A stretch of 64,000 nt of DNA, taken from Luteimonas cucumeris (GTDB taxonomy: Bacteria > Pseudomonadota > Gammaproteobacteria > Xanthomonadales > Xanthomonadaceae). The position numbers and the translations under genes were made by a program. Each line of letters begins with the position of its first letter. Position 1 is the stretch's first letter. The stretch covers positions 124,001 through 188,000 of the forward strand of contig NZ_VLKN01000006.1 in assembly GCF_007830035.1 (NCBI RefSeq). Reading direction: 5' to 3'. Positions 33,985 through 43,362 of this stretch are shown here, piece by piece. A model generated the notes under the pieces. That model saw only the letters and a program-made list of their open reading frames with translations. It was not told the origin of the DNA and did no database searches.

Positions 33985-35805
33985 CTAACGGATCGGTTCG
34001 TCGAGCATCAGCTGGCGTACGAAGCGCACCGGCGGGGCGCCGAACGATAGCACCTTGTCGTGGTAGGCCTTGAGGTCGAACTTGTCGCCCTGCCTGGCTT
34101 CGACCGCCTGGCGCATGTCGAAGAATTCCTGGGCACCGACGAAGTAGGTCGGCAACTGCGCCGAGGTCAGCTGCGCGCGCACCCATTTGCCGGCGGCTTC
34201 GCTTTCCTGCTGGAACGCCTGCTTCGTCATCAGTTCCATCGCCTGTTCGCGCGTCCAGTCGTCGACGTGCACGCCCTGGTCGAGGATCGCGTTGGCGATC
34301 GTGCGCAGGTAGAACTTCAGCTGCACCAGGCGGAACAGCGGATCGTTTTCGAGGTAGCCGGCATCGGCCATCATGTCCTCGGTATAGACCGCCCAGCCTT
34401 CCGCGAACAGGCCCGAACGCAGCACCGCGCGCAGCGTCGACGGCGATTTCACCGAATGCGCGCCTTCCAGGTAGTGGCCCGGCATCGCCTCGTGGATCGA
34501 CAGCAGGTGGATCATGCGGTCGTTGTACTCGCGCAGGAACGAGTCGACCTGTTCGTCGTTCCAGTCGTCCGGGATCGGCGAGATCGCGTAGTAGGTGTCC
34601 AGGCCCTTGTCCAGCGGACCGGGCGAATCGGCATAGGCGACCGCCACGCCGCGCTGGAATTCCGGCATCAGGATGATCTTGACCGGATCGTCCGGCACGG
34701 TGACCAGGTCCTTGGCGCGGGTGAACGCGGTGGCATCGGCCAGGGTCTTCTTGGCGAAGTCCACCACCTGGTCGCGCGCAGGGCGCTCGGCGTAGGCGAG
34801 TTCCAGCGCTGCTTCGATCGCCTTCTGCCGCTGATCGTCGCTCGGTGCATCCGGCGTTTCCGGTGCGCCGGGCTTGTCCTTCAGCACGGTGCGCGCGATG
34901 TCGTACATCTCGGCGCGCACGCGCTTGAGTTCGGCCTCGGCGCGCTGGCGGATCTCGGCGCGTGACAATGCCGAGTTCAGCGAGAACTGCAGCTTCTCGT
35001 CATAGAGTTTCTGGCCGATGCGGAAATCGCCCTTGGCATTCGGCACCAAAGTCTTGTCGAGCCAGGTCTGCTGCTCGGCCACCGCCTCGCGCAGGCTGGC
35101 GACGGCAGCGTCGAGCTGCTTGCGCTCGTCGCCGGCCAACTGGTCGGCGTTGGGCAGGATGAAGGTGTCGATCAGGCTGAGCACGCCGGCGTTCTGCTTT
35201 GCGACCGTCTTGGCGTGGATCTCCGGCACGCGCGCCGGATCGAGGTTCTCTCGCGCCTGCGCGAAGATCGTCGGGATCTGCTGCATGCGTGCCGTGGTGG
35301 ACTTCAGTCGTTCCGACATCGGCGCGTATTCGCGTGCCATCAGGTTGTAGATCGCGCTGCCAGCGAGGCCGCTGTACACCTGCGGGTCCCAGGCCCAGCT
35401 CTGGAACGTCTCGATGTTCCAGATGTCGCCACGCAACTGGTTGCGCAGGATCATGGCGTCGACCTGGTTGCCGCGCGACAGCTGGCTGGCATCGATCGCG
35501 TCGAGTTCGGCCAGCATCTTCCGGCTGAAATCCAGGCTGCGCTGGCGACCGGCGGCACTGAGGTCGTCGACCTGCGCGTCGAAGCGATGGTCGCCGATCT
35601 GGGTGGCGCTCACCGGATTCAGCTGCAGCCAGCCATCGAGCCAGCGCCGGGAGAGGTCGGCGAACTTCGCGTCCTGTTCGGACGCGGTCGTGGTTGCAGT
35701 CGCAGGCTTGGCTTCTGGCGCCGCCGCCGAGGATGGAGCCTCACTGCCCTGGCAGGCGGCGAGGGTGGCGGCGAGCACGGCCGCGGCGAGCAGGTTGACG
35801 CGCAT
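33985..35805 (-). CDS. DUF885 family lipoprotein (M-type peptidase-like)
   Basis: 606 residues. Lipoprotein signal with lipobox ATLAAC. The DUF885 core includes HEAMPGHYLE near residue 436, the characteristic HExxPGH motif of this family, with QLKFYLRTIANAIL helices and a C-terminal Gly/Pro segment. DUF885 proteins are thought to be zinc peptidases. It is the last gene of a reverse-strand operon: only 2 bp separate it from the six-helix membrane protein, which overlaps the M1 peptidase. The whole set likely processes peptides in the periplasm. Confidence 0.88.
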   Translation of the reverse strand: MRVNLLAAAVLAATLAACQGSEAPSSAAAPEAKPATATTTASEQDAKFADLSRRWLDGWLQLNPVSATQIGDHRFDAQVDDLSAAGRQRSLDFSRKMLAELDAIDASQLSRGNQVDAMILRNQLRGDIWNIETFQSWAWDPQVYSGLAGSAIYNLMAREYAPMSERLKSTTARMQQIPTIFAQARENLDPARVPEIHAKTVAKQNAGVLSLIDTFILPNADQLAGDERKQLDAAVASLREAVAEQQTWLDKTLVPNAKGDFRIGQKLYDEKLQFSLNSALSRAEIRQRAEAELKRVRAEMYDIARTVLKDKPGAPETPDAPSDDQRQKAIEAALELAYAERPARDQVVDFAKKTLADATAFTRAKDLVTVPDDPVKIILMPEFQRGVAVAYADSPGPLDKGLDTYYAISPIPDDWNDEQVDSFLREYNDRMIHLLSIHEAMPGHYLEGAHSVKSPSTLRAVLRSGLFAEGWAVYTEDMMADAGYLENDPLFRLVQLKFYLRTIANAILDQGVHVDDWTREQAMELMTKQAFQQESEAAGKWVRAQLTSAQLPTYFVGAQEFFDMRQAVEARQGDKFDLKAYHDKVLSFGAPPVRFVRQLMLDEPIR

Positions 35806-35807
35806 GA

Positions 35808-36776
35808 TCAGGCACCCACCGGTTCGGATTGCTGCATGGACAGGTATTCATCCGTGTTGGTGACCGGGGCCTGGGCCGTCGTCGCCGCGACCGGCGTGGC
35901 AACGGTTGTCGCCGCCAGGTCGGCGTAGCCGTACAGGCGCGCGATGCGGCCCCAGGCCAGCATCACCACCGCGAGCTCGGCCAGCAGCAGGCCGAGCAGG
36001 AAGCCGCCGATGCCGGCGCCGTCGACGTTGAGGCGCCACAGCCCGAACAGCGCTGCCAGCACGTAGCCGACGGCACTGCTGCCGAGATAGACGATCAACG
36101 ACGCCAGCGGACGGCGCAGGACCAGTTTCGTGCCGCGCCACCACGCGCGCAGCACGCTGCGCAGGCTCGTGTCGGCGCCGAGCCAGCCGCGCCCGGCCTC
36201 GACCGTCATGTGCGCGAATACGAACAACACAGCCAGCACGATCATGCCGACGCGCTCCGTGCTTTCGACTTCGGAAGCGAGGATGGCGGTGTCTGCGCCC
36301 TTGCTGGCCATGTTCATCGCGGCCGCGCCCAGTCCCACCGCGATGCCCAGCGGCACCAGCGACCACAGCATCATCCGCAGCATCCGCCCGTACTCGCTGA
36401 AGCCGCCGTGCAGCAGTTCGCCCATGCCGAGGCGGCGTCCCGAGCGGATTGCGGCGACCACCATGCCGGTCAGCCATGGCGACAGCAGCAGGGTCAGCAG
36501 CGTGGCCAGCGTGGCGCCGATGGTGACGCCTGCCATCGCACCTTCCATGCCGGTGATGCCGTCGATCAGCAAAGGCAGGTCGTCGCCCGAGGCGATGGCC
36601 GATGCATGCGGCGACTGTCCCCACTGCGCCTGCAGTCCGGTCCACAGCGGCGCGGCGACCAGCAGGGTCGGCAACCATAGTGCCAGCAGCCACCACAGCA
36701 GCAAGCGCCATTGCAGCGCGCCCTTGAGGCCGGAGATCAATGCGGCGAAGCCGCCGCGGCGTGTCGGATTGTTCAT
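35808..36776 (-). CDS. Six-helix membrane protein of a peptidase operon
   Basis: 322 residues with about six helices (WRLLLWWLLALWLPTLLVAA, VTIGATLATLLTLLLS, MLWSLVPLGIAVGLGAAAM, VGMIVLAVLFVFAHMTV, LASLIVYLGSSAVGYVLAAL, FLLGLLLAELAVVMLAWGRI) and a 40-residue Ala/Thr tail. I recognise no family. It overlaps the upstream M1 peptidase by 4 bp and ends 2 bp before the DUF885 start, so the three are translated together. It may anchor or feed the peptidases. Confidence 0.8.
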   Translation of the reverse strand: MNNPTRRGGFAALISGLKGALQWRLLLWWLLALWLPTLLVAAPLWTGLQAQWGQSPHASAIASGDDLPLLIDGITGMEGAMAGVTIGATLATLLTLLLSPWLTGMVVAAIRSGRRLGMGELLHGGFSEYGRMLRMMLWSLVPLGIAVGLGAAAMNMASKGADTAILASEVESTERVGMIVLAVLFVFAHMTVEAGRGWLGADTSLRSVLRAWWRGTKLVLRRPLASLIVYLGSSAVGYVLAALFGLWRLNVDGAGIGGFLLGLLLAELAVVMLAWGRIARLYGYADLAATTVATPVAATTAQAPVTNTDEYLSMQQSEPVGA

Positions 36777-38965
36777 AGGCTCACCAGCAGTGCGTAGAAG
36801 TTCTGCAGCAGGGCGGCGATGTCGCCGGTCCAGCGGCGCGTGGCGGAACGGTCGCTTTCCAGCGTGCGGCCGTCGTCGAGTTTGCTGCTGTCCAGGTTGA
36901 TGTTGCGGTCCGGATCCAGCTGCGCCGACACCGCCTTGCTGGGCCTGGTCCAGCTGAAGCGCTGCCAGGGCTTGCTGCCGCTCCAGCGCACCGTCTCGCT
37001 GCTGCCGTCGGCGAACTTCACCCGCAGCACCTGCGGCACGTCGGCGCCTTCGCGTCGCACCAGCACCGTGGTGCGGTACGGGAACGGGCCTTCGCCGTCC
37101 TTCGCCTTCGGATTCTGCTTTTTCCAGGCCTCACGCTTGTCGGCGATGGCCTTTTCCAGCGCCTTGCTGGTCACTTCGACGCGCTTGCCCTTGTGCTCGA
37201 CATAGCCGGGTGCCGGCAGCGCTTCCTTGCTGGAAAACTCGGCGATGCTGTCGTCGACCTTGCTCGTCGCATAGACCTGTTGCGCGAAGGCCTGCTCGAT
37301 GGCATCGCGCTGGCCGGTGCTTTCGATCAGCGCCTCGCGGAAGTCGGCGATGCTGGGATGGCGGAACTTCCACTTCGCGTAGTAATGCTTGAACGCGCGC
37401 TCCATCGCTTCCTTGCCGATGCGCTGTTCCAGGTCGTGCATCATGGTCGCGGTGCGCGAGTACACCGTGCCGTAGCTGCGGCTGGACATGCGGTTCCAGG
37501 AATTCTGGCCCAGCGCGTCGGCGGGATTGCCGGTCATCGCGCCAAGGCGTTCGGTATCGAAGCCGGCGAACGACGGCGCGAAGCCGATCTTCTTCAGCCA
37601 CGGCGTGGTGGCATGGATGCGCTGCTTGCGCTCGCGCAGCATGCGCTGGTCCCAGTACTCGTTGAGACCCTCGTCCAGCATCGGCTCCTCGAACTCGTTG
37701 GAGGCGAGGATGCCGTAGAAGTAGCCGTGGCCGAACTCGTGGATGGTGACGAAGTCCAGGCCGTAGCGGGTGAGGGTGTCCGGCTCCACGTCCTTGTAGC
37801 TGGAGGCGGTGAAGAAGGTCGGGTACTCCATGCCGCCGGCTTCGTCCGCGTTGTATGGCGGCACTACCGCGGTCACGGTCTTGTACGGATACGGGCCCAG
37901 CGTGCGCGAGAAGTAGTCCAGCGAATCGATCGTGGCCTGCAGTACCGGCTGCGCGTTCGACTCGTATTCCGGGTGGTACAGCACGCGTACCTTCACCGGG
38001 CCGTACGCGCCCTTGTAGACGCCGTCCAGCGGCTTGGCGTAGCGCTTGTCCGCGGTCCAGGCGAAATCGTGCACGTCGTTCTGCACGAAGCGGTGGGTGA
38101 CGTTGCCGTCGCGTTCCACCGGGGTGCCGGTTTCTTCGCCGGTGGCCCCGACCGTATAGCCCTTGGGCACGGTGATGCGCACGTCGTATTCGCCGAAGTC
38201 GGCGTAGAACTCGCTGTGCATGTGGAACTCGTGCACGTTCCAGCGCGGTTCCGTGGCGCCGCGTTCGCCGGGCAGTTCCAGCACGCCGATCTTCGGGAAC
38301 CACTGTGCGACCAGGTGGAAGCTGTCGTAATAGCCGGTGCGCGCGGTGACGCGCGGCAGTTGGTTGAAGAAGTCGATGTCCAGCGTGGTGCTTTCGCCGG
38401 GTGCGACCGCTTGCGGCAGGTCGAGGCGCACCACCGTGCGATCCGTCTTCGGGCCGCCGTCGGGCTGCACGAAACTCCAGCGCACCGGCTGGCCGTTCTG
38501 CTGCACGCGCCTGAGCTTGCTGTAGCCCCAGTCGCCATCCTCCACCGGTACGTCGCTGCGGAACTCGAAGTTGAGGTTGCGCTGTTCGGTCATGAAGGTG
38601 CTGCCCGAGCCCTCGAACGCATTGAGGTACAGGTGCAGGTAGACCGCGCATACCGGCTGCGCGCTGCGGTTGCGCCAGGTCAGTTTCTGTTGGCCGTCGA
38701 GCGTGTGCTTGACCGGGTCGAGCGTGACGTCGATGTCGTAGCGCACCACGCGATCTGACAGCGTGGCGGCATCGTCGCCGCGCGGGCCGCCCCAGGCGTC
38801 CGCCGCGCTGGGTGCGGTGACGGCCGCGGCGTTCGCGTCTGCGAACGGAATCTCGGTGCAGCTGTCTGTTGCGGGCACGGCCGTGGCCGTCGCCGGCTGC
38901 GCCGCCGCGGCCGTGGCGTGCAGACAGACGAACAGGGCCAGCGCCGCAAGGGCGGTATTTCGCAT
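36773..38965 (-). CDS. Exported M1-family metallopeptidase
   Basis: 730 residues. Sec signal (ALAALALFVCLHATAAAA). The gluzincin motif HEFGH lies near residue 409 with the third zinc ligand Glu in LDEGLNEYWDQRM, about 20 residues on, as in M1 aminopeptidases. The N-terminal beta-sandwich (VVRYDIDVTLDPVKHTLDGQ) and the G-x-M-E-Y-P segment (AGGMEYPTFFTAS) are present. The C-terminal part is not typical for M1 and differs from PepN. The ATG at 38965 gives the signal. First gene of an operon with 35808-36776 and 33985-35805. Confidence 0.92.
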   Translation of the reverse strand: MRNTALAALALFVCLHATAAAAQPATATAVPATDSCTEIPFADANAAAVTAPSAADAWGGPRGDDAATLSDRVVRYDIDVTLDPVKHTLDGQQKLTWRNRSAQPVCAVYLHLYLNAFEGSGSTFMTEQRNLNFEFRSDVPVEDGDWGYSKLRRVQQNGQPVRWSFVQPDGGPKTDRTVVRLDLPQAVAPGESTTLDIDFFNQLPRVTARTGYYDSFHLVAQWFPKIGVLELPGERGATEPRWNVHEFHMHSEFYADFGEYDVRITVPKGYTVGATGEETGTPVERDGNVTHRFVQNDVHDFAWTADKRYAKPLDGVYKGAYGPVKVRVLYHPEYESNAQPVLQATIDSLDYFSRTLGPYPYKTVTAVVPPYNADEAGGMEYPTFFTASSYKDVEPDTLTRYGLDFVTIHEFGHGYFYGILASNEFEEPMLDEGLNEYWDQRMLRERKQRIHATTPWLKKIGFAPSFAGFDTERLGAMTGNPADALGQNSWNRMSSRSYGTVYSRTATMMHDLEQRIGKEAMERAFKHYYAKWKFRHPSIADFREALIESTGQRDAIEQAFAQQVYATSKVDDSIAEFSSKEALPAPGYVEHKGKRVEVTSKALEKAIADKREAWKKQNPKAKDGEGPFPYRTTVLVRREGADVPQVLRVKFADGSSETVRWSGSKPWQRFSWTRPSKAVSAQLDPDRNINLDSSKLDDGRTLESDRSATRRWTGDIAALLQNFYALLVSL

Positions 38966-39098
38966 GGTGGTGGTTCCCCGGGAGAGCAACCCCGGAGACT
39001 GCGTCAATCGCCGTGCGCCGGCAAGTGCGACCGTCGGCGGATGCGCCTGCCGGCATGACGCGGTATCTTTCCCGGTCCTCATTCCATGGGCATCCGCG

Positions 39099-39449
39099 AT
39101 GAAACATCAGGGAAGCTGCCACTGCGGACGCGTCGCGTTCGAACTGGAAGGCGATGTCGGCGAAGCGATCGACTGCAACTGTTCGATGTGCCGCCGCCGC
39201 GGCGGCCTGCTGGCCTTCTTTCCGCGCGAGGCGTTGACGCTGACCACGCCGGAAACGGATTACGCGACGTACCGGTTCAACAAGGAACAGATCGCGCACC
39301 ATTTCTGCCCCAACTGCGGTGTGTCGCCTTTCAGCGACGGCGTCGATCCGCGTTCGGGCGCGAAGATCGCCGCGGTCAACCTGCGCTGTCTGCCAGACGT
39401 CGACCTGTCGCAGCTCAAAGTCACGCCGGTCGACGGCGCGAGCTTCTAG
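39099..39449 (+). CDS. GFA family protein (third copy)
   Basis: 116 residues: GSCHCGRVAFELEGDVGEAI, CNCSMCRRRGGLLAFFP, FCPNCGVSPFSDGVDP and VNLRCLPDVDLSQLKV. All zinc-site cysteines of the GFA fold are kept. It closely resembles the gene at 3595-3939 and is the third copy in the window. It is divergent from the M1 peptidase (134 bp apart) and is followed by a DUF2785 gene. Confidence 0.9.
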   Translation: MKHQGSCHCGRVAFELEGDVGEAIDCNCSMCRRRGGLLAFFPREALTLTTPETDYATYRFNKEQIAHHFCPNCGVSPFSDGVDPRSGAKIAAVNLRCLPDVDLSQLKVTPVDGASF

Positions 39450-39525
39450 GTACGGCCAATCCCGTGCGGCGAGGCTTGTTCCGCCGGCGTGATCGCTGGC
39501 TGCAGTCGTCATGAGGAGAACACCC

Positions 39526-40395
39526 TTGCGCCACGCGATCTGCATTGCCCTGTGCCTGCTGTCGGCGCCTGCGTTGGCGCAAACCTGCCCGCCGGCCGGG
39601 TGGGACGAGGCTTCCCTGCAGGCGCTGAAGGCATCGAAGTTCGTGTTGTCCGATGCGGCCGAACGGCGGAAGCTCGCGGACGGACTGTTGGCCTGCCTCG
39701 GCGATCCCGATCCGGAACTGCGCGATGGCATCGCCTACGACGCGCTGGCACAGTGGCTGCGTGCCGGCGATTTCGACGCCGCTGCGCTGCGCAGCCAGCG
39801 CGACCGGCTGTATGCGATGCTCGATGGAAACGACGTGCAGGGTTTCCGCGGTCCGTTCGCGGCACTGGTGTTGTCGGAAGTCGCACGGACCGATCGCATC
39901 CAGCCGTGGATGACGCCGGAAGAACGCGCGGCGATGGTGGAGCGCGCCGCGGCCTATCTGGAATCGATCGACGACTACCGCGGCTACGATGCGACCGAAG
40001 GCTGGCGCCATGGCGTCGCGCATGGCGCCGACTGGCTGATGCAGTTGGCGCTGAATCCGGCGCTGGATCGTGCGCAGCTCGAGCGCATTCTTGCGGCAGT
40101 CGCTGTGCAGGCTGTGCCGGTCGACGGACCGGCCTATGTTTTCGGTGAGCCTGCCCGGCTGGCGCAGCCGGTGTTGCATGCGGCCCGGCGCGGCCTGTTG
40201 TCCGAGTCCGATTGGCAGGCGTGGTTCGCGGCGTTGTCCGCCAGGCTGGGCAAGCGCGGTGATGGGCAGCTAGCCTGGCTGGCGCGGATGCACAACCTGA
40301 AGGCTTTCCTGACCCACCTCTACGTGGAAACCGATCGCAGCGACGATGTGCAGGTCAGGGCATTGAAGCCGGTTGTCGCCGGCGCGCTGAAGTAG
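39526..40395 (+). CDS. Exported DUF2785 family protein
   Basis: 289 residues. Signal peptide (ICIALCLLSAPALAQT) followed by helical DUF2785: AAERRKLADGLLACLGDPDP, ELRDGIAYDALAQWLRAGDF and RHGVAHGADWLMQLALNPAL with an EGWRHGVAHGADW core. The best ribosome site (AGGAG, 39513-39517) sits inside the frame, 8 nt before a TTG at 39526, so I call the TTG start; the ATG at 39511 lacks such a site. The family is helical repeat-like and of unknown role. Confidence 0.82.
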   Translation: MRHAICIALCLLSAPALAQTCPPAGWDEASLQALKASKFVLSDAAERRKLADGLLACLGDPDPELRDGIAYDALAQWLRAGDFDAAALRSQRDRLYAMLDGNDVQGFRGPFAALVLSEVARTDRIQPWMTPEERAAMVERAAAYLESIDDYRGYDATEGWRHGVAHGADWLMQLALNPALDRAQLERILAAVAVQAVPVDGPAYVFGEPARLAQPVLHAARRGLLSESDWQAWFAALSARLGKRGDGQLAWLARMHNLKAFLTHLYVETDRSDDVQVRALKPVVAGALK

Positions 40396-40493
40396 GTCCA
40401 GAAACCGCGACGGCCGTTGCGCGCTTCATCGATGCTTGTATAGCGCAGTGTGCCGCTGCCATCCATGTCCGGAAGCAGCGGGCAGGCCCGGCA

Positions 40494-41420
40494 CTACACG
40501 GCCGGACCAGCCTGCGCGCCAGGCGGCAGCGGCGTGTTCTCGTCCTGGGCTTCGTGCTTGAGCCATTCGATGAAGATCGCCGCATTGGCCGTCAACGGCC
40601 GGTGCGCCGGATGCACGGCGTAGTACGCGAAACGGGTTTTCAGCGCCGGGCCCGGCAGGCGCACCAGTTCGTAGCGCTGCAGGTAGGGCATGGCGATGTG
40701 CTTGCGCGCCAGCGCCGCACCGATGCCGTAAACGGCCGCGCGCATGACGTCGGTGCTGTCGCTCATCAGGTGCATGTCCGGCAGGCGCAGGCCGCGCAGG
40801 CCGGCGGCGCGGAACCAGTCGCGCCAGCCCTGCAGCGCATGGTCGGACAGCAACGGCAGATCGGCGATCTGCCGTGGTTCGCTGATCTGCGCCAGGCCGG
40901 GCAGGGCGGGCGATGCCACCGGGAACAACTCGTCGTCCATCAGGTGATGGGCGCTGAGTCCCGGCCAATGGCCCGGACCGTGCCGGATTGCCAGGTCGGC
41001 GCCGCCCTGGTCGAAACGCGTCAGCGCGACTTCGGTCTCGATGCTGATCCGTATCCGCGGATGCGCCGCGCAGAACCGTGACAGGCGCGGCAACAGCCAG
41101 CAATAGGCCAGCGAGTGCAGCGTGTTGATGCGCAGGCGTTCGTTGCCGCGGGACTTGCCCAGCGATTCGGCCACCGCTTCCAGGTCGGCTACTGCCACCG
41201 AGGCGGCATCGGCCAGCAGCCGGCCCTCGCCGGTCAGCGTGACGCCGCGCGCATGGCGCTGGAACAGGGCCACGCCCAGCATGCCTTCCAGCTTGCGCAC
41301 GTGGTGGCTGACCGCGCTGGCGGTCAGGTGCAGTTCCTCGGCGGCATGGGCGAAATTCTGGTGCCGCGCCGCGGCGGCGAAGACTCCGAGGGCGGGCAAC
41401 AGGCTCGGTCGCAGGTTCAT
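40494..41420 (-). CDS. LysR family transcriptional regulator (GcvA-like)
   Basis: 308 residues. N-terminal HTH: ALGVFAAAARHQNFAHAAEE then LHLTASAVSHHVRKLEGML, followed by the LysR effector domain with DLAIRHGPGHWPGL, the typical charged loop of the GcvA subgroup. It is divergent from the EamA exporter gene at 41524; the 103-bp intergenic region is the expected operator. LysR proteins usually regulate the divergent gene and bind a small metabolite, unknown here. Confidence 0.92.
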   Translation of the reverse strand: MNLRPSLLPALGVFAAAARHQNFAHAAEELHLTASAVSHHVRKLEGMLGVALFQRHARGVTLTGEGRLLADAASVAVADLEAVAESLGKSRGNERLRINTLHSLAYCWLLPRLSRFCAAHPRIRISIETEVALTRFDQGGADLAIRHGPGHWPGLSAHHLMDDELFPVASPALPGLAQISEPRQIADLPLLSDHALQGWRDWFRAAGLRGLRLPDMHLMSDSTDVMRAAVYGIGAALARKHIAMPYLQRYELVRLPGPALKTRFAYYAVHPAHRPLTANAAIFIEWLKHEAQDENTPLPPGAQAGPAV

Positions 41421-41523
41421 GTCGAGACAACAATCTGGTTTGTGGCTCCGTTGCAAAGTATGCGCTTGTGCGCCTTGCGCGGGAACGGAGAATGATTTGC
41501 AGCCCCCACGTTGGATTGCAGGC

Positions 41524-42432
41524 ATGACTAGCGCCGATTGCAGCGTCACTTCGACCCCGGTCCTTGCGCGCCCTGCGGTCCGCGACTGGATGACGCCGCT
41601 GGAACTGGTGGTGCTGGGCGCGATCTGGGGCGCCTCGTTCCTGTTCATGCGGGTCGCGGCCAATGATTTCGGCGCCGTCCCGCTGGTGGAAGTGCGCCTG
41701 GCCCTGGGTTCGCTGGTGCTACTGCCGTTCCTGTGGCGCGCGCGCACGCAGTTCCCGGCTCGGCTGTGGCCGAAGCTGGCGCTGATCGGCGCGATCAATT
41801 CGGCGATTCCCTTCATCCTGTTCGCCTGGGCCGCACAGCGTGCGCCGGCCGGCGTCGGTGCGATCGCCAACGCGATGACGGTGCTGTTCACGGCGCTGGT
41901 CGGCTTCCTGTTCTTCGGCGAGAAGATCGGCAGCCGCCGCGCAGTCGCGCTGTTGGCCGGTTTCGCGGGCGTGGTGGTGTTGGCCAGCGGCAAGGTCGCG
42001 GGTGCGAGCGTTGGCTGGGCGGTGGTCGCCGGCGCGGCCGCGGCTTTCCTCTACGGCATCGGCATCAATCTCGTGCGCCGGCATCTCACCGGACTGCCGC
42101 CGGCGGCAGTGGCGAGCGCGACGCTTGGCATGGCGGCGTTGCTGACCTTGCCCTTTGCCGTCGCGTACTGGCCCCAGGATGCGATCCCCGTGCGCTCGTG
42201 GTTCTCGGCCGCGATGCTGGGCGTGCTGTGCACCGGCATCGCCTTCGTCATGTACTACCGGCTGATCGCGCGCATCGGTGCCAGCCGCGCCTCGACCGTC
42301 ACCTACCTCGTGCCGTTGTTCGGCGTGGCCTGGGCGTGGATGCTGCTCGACGAACCGTTGACGCTGAGCATGGGCATCGCCGGCGCGATGATCCTGGGCA
42401 GCGTGGCGTTCAGCCAGCGCGCGCAGAAATAG
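41524..42432 (+). CDS. EamA/DMT family exporter
   Basis: 302 residues with ten helices: ELVVLGAIWGASFLFMRVAA then LALGSLVLLPFLWRA, FILFAWAAQRAPAGVGAIAN and VLFTALVGFLFFGEKIGSRR, and a second EamA repeat ending VTYLVPLFGVAWAWMLLDEP. It is divergent from a LysR gene (103 bp apart), a common arrangement in which the regulator controls an export pump. Substrate unknown. It is 50 bp upstream of the Tat metallo-hydrolase. Confidence 0.9.
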   Translation: MTSADCSVTSTPVLARPAVRDWMTPLELVVLGAIWGASFLFMRVAANDFGAVPLVEVRLALGSLVLLPFLWRARTQFPARLWPKLALIGAINSAIPFILFAWAAQRAPAGVGAIANAMTVLFTALVGFLFFGEKIGSRRAVALLAGFAGVVVLASGKVAGASVGWAVVAGAAAAFLYGIGINLVRRHLTGLPPAAVASATLGMAALLTLPFAVAYWPQDAIPVRSWFSAAMLGVLCTGIAFVMYYRLIARIGASRASTVTYLVPLFGVAWAWMLLDEPLTLSMGIAGAMILGSVAFSQRAQK

Positions 42433-42482
42433 ATTCCACGCGAAGAATCCGCGCGGTTTCCGCGCCCATCGAGAACTTCCTC

Positions 42483-43355
42483 ATGCCGGCGATCCGTGAT
42501 TCGCAGGGTCTGTTGTCGCGTCGAGATTTCCTCAATTGCCTGGCCGCGGCGACTGCCGCAGCAGCGCTGCCGTTCGCCCGCGGCAGTGCCGCGCAGACAC
42601 CCTTGCAGCCCGCATTGCGTGCGCAGCGACTGGCCTGGGCCGGCGTGCGCCTGCAACTCGACAAGGCCACGTTGTTCCTCGATCCGCTGATCGATCCAGG
42701 GGTCTGGGGCAGTGCGCTGCAGGATCCGCTGATTCCGGTCGCGGTCGAGACAGGAGACCGCTACGTGCTGGCGACGCACCGGCATGGCGATCACTGCGAT
42801 CCCGTCGCGATCCGCCAGGCGCTCGGCAGCAACGGCACCTTGCTGATGGCGGCGAGCGCGGGCAGCCCGGTCAATGGCGATTTCCGTACGCGTCTGGCAC
42901 CGCTGTACGAGCCGCAGGTGCTCGGCGATTTCACCGCAACCGCCGTGCCGGCTGCCGATGGCTATGGCGATGCGCAGGTGTCGTGGATCGTGTCCGGCGG
43001 CGGACGCCGCGTCATCCATTGCGGCGATACCTTGTGGCACGGCTCGTGGTGGCAGATCGGCCGGCAGTACGGGCCCTTCGATGCCGCCTTCCTGCCGATC
43101 AACGGCGCCAGGTTCTCGTGGCGCAAACCGGCCAGCGAAATCAGCGCGGTAATGACGCCGGAGCAGGCCGTGGCAGCGGCCGTGGTGATGGGCGCCCGGC
43201 AGATCGTGCCGATCCATTACGGCGTACGCGGCGCCGAAGGCTACAGCGAGCTGCCGGACGTCGAAGCGCGGCTGATCGAAGTGGCGTCGAGGCGCGGCGT
43301 AGGAGTCGAGGTGCGACGCCCCGGCGAATGGCTGGCATGGCAACCCAACGGGTGA
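42483..43355 (+). CDS. Tat-exported metallo-beta-lactamase-fold hydrolase (UlaG-like)
   Basis: 290 residues. Twin-arginine signal SRRDFLNCLAAATAAAALPF. The MBL motif is THRHGDHCDP (HxHxDH), followed by CGDTLWHG and a terminal PIHYGVRGAEG. The scaffold without beta-lactam inserts resembles the UlaG/RNase Z-like or lactonase branch. The sequence around residue 53 (WAGVRLQLDKATLFLDPLID) matches the typical first strands. It is followed in 7 bp by a cupin gene. Substrate unknown; likely an exported phosphodiesterase or lactonase. Confidence 0.85.
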   Translation: MPAIRDSQGLLSRRDFLNCLAAATAAAALPFARGSAAQTPLQPALRAQRLAWAGVRLQLDKATLFLDPLIDPGVWGSALQDPLIPVAVETGDRYVLATHRHGDHCDPVAIRQALGSNGTLLMAASAGSPVNGDFRTRLAPLYEPQVLGDFTATAVPAADGYGDAQVSWIVSGGGRRVIHCGDTLWHGSWWQIGRQYGPFDAAFLPINGARFSWRKPASEISAVMTPEQAVAAAVVMGARQIVPIHYGVRGAEGYSELPDVEARLIEVASRRGVGVEVRRPGEWLAWQPNG

Positions 43356-43362
43356 GGACGAC

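Noticed and set aside
37131-39731. 866-residue reverse frame across the M1 peptidase and GFA genes
   Set aside because: Shifted frame of the M1 gene; composition is Arg-rich and no motif is present, whereas the M1 frame has HEFGH and a signal peptide.
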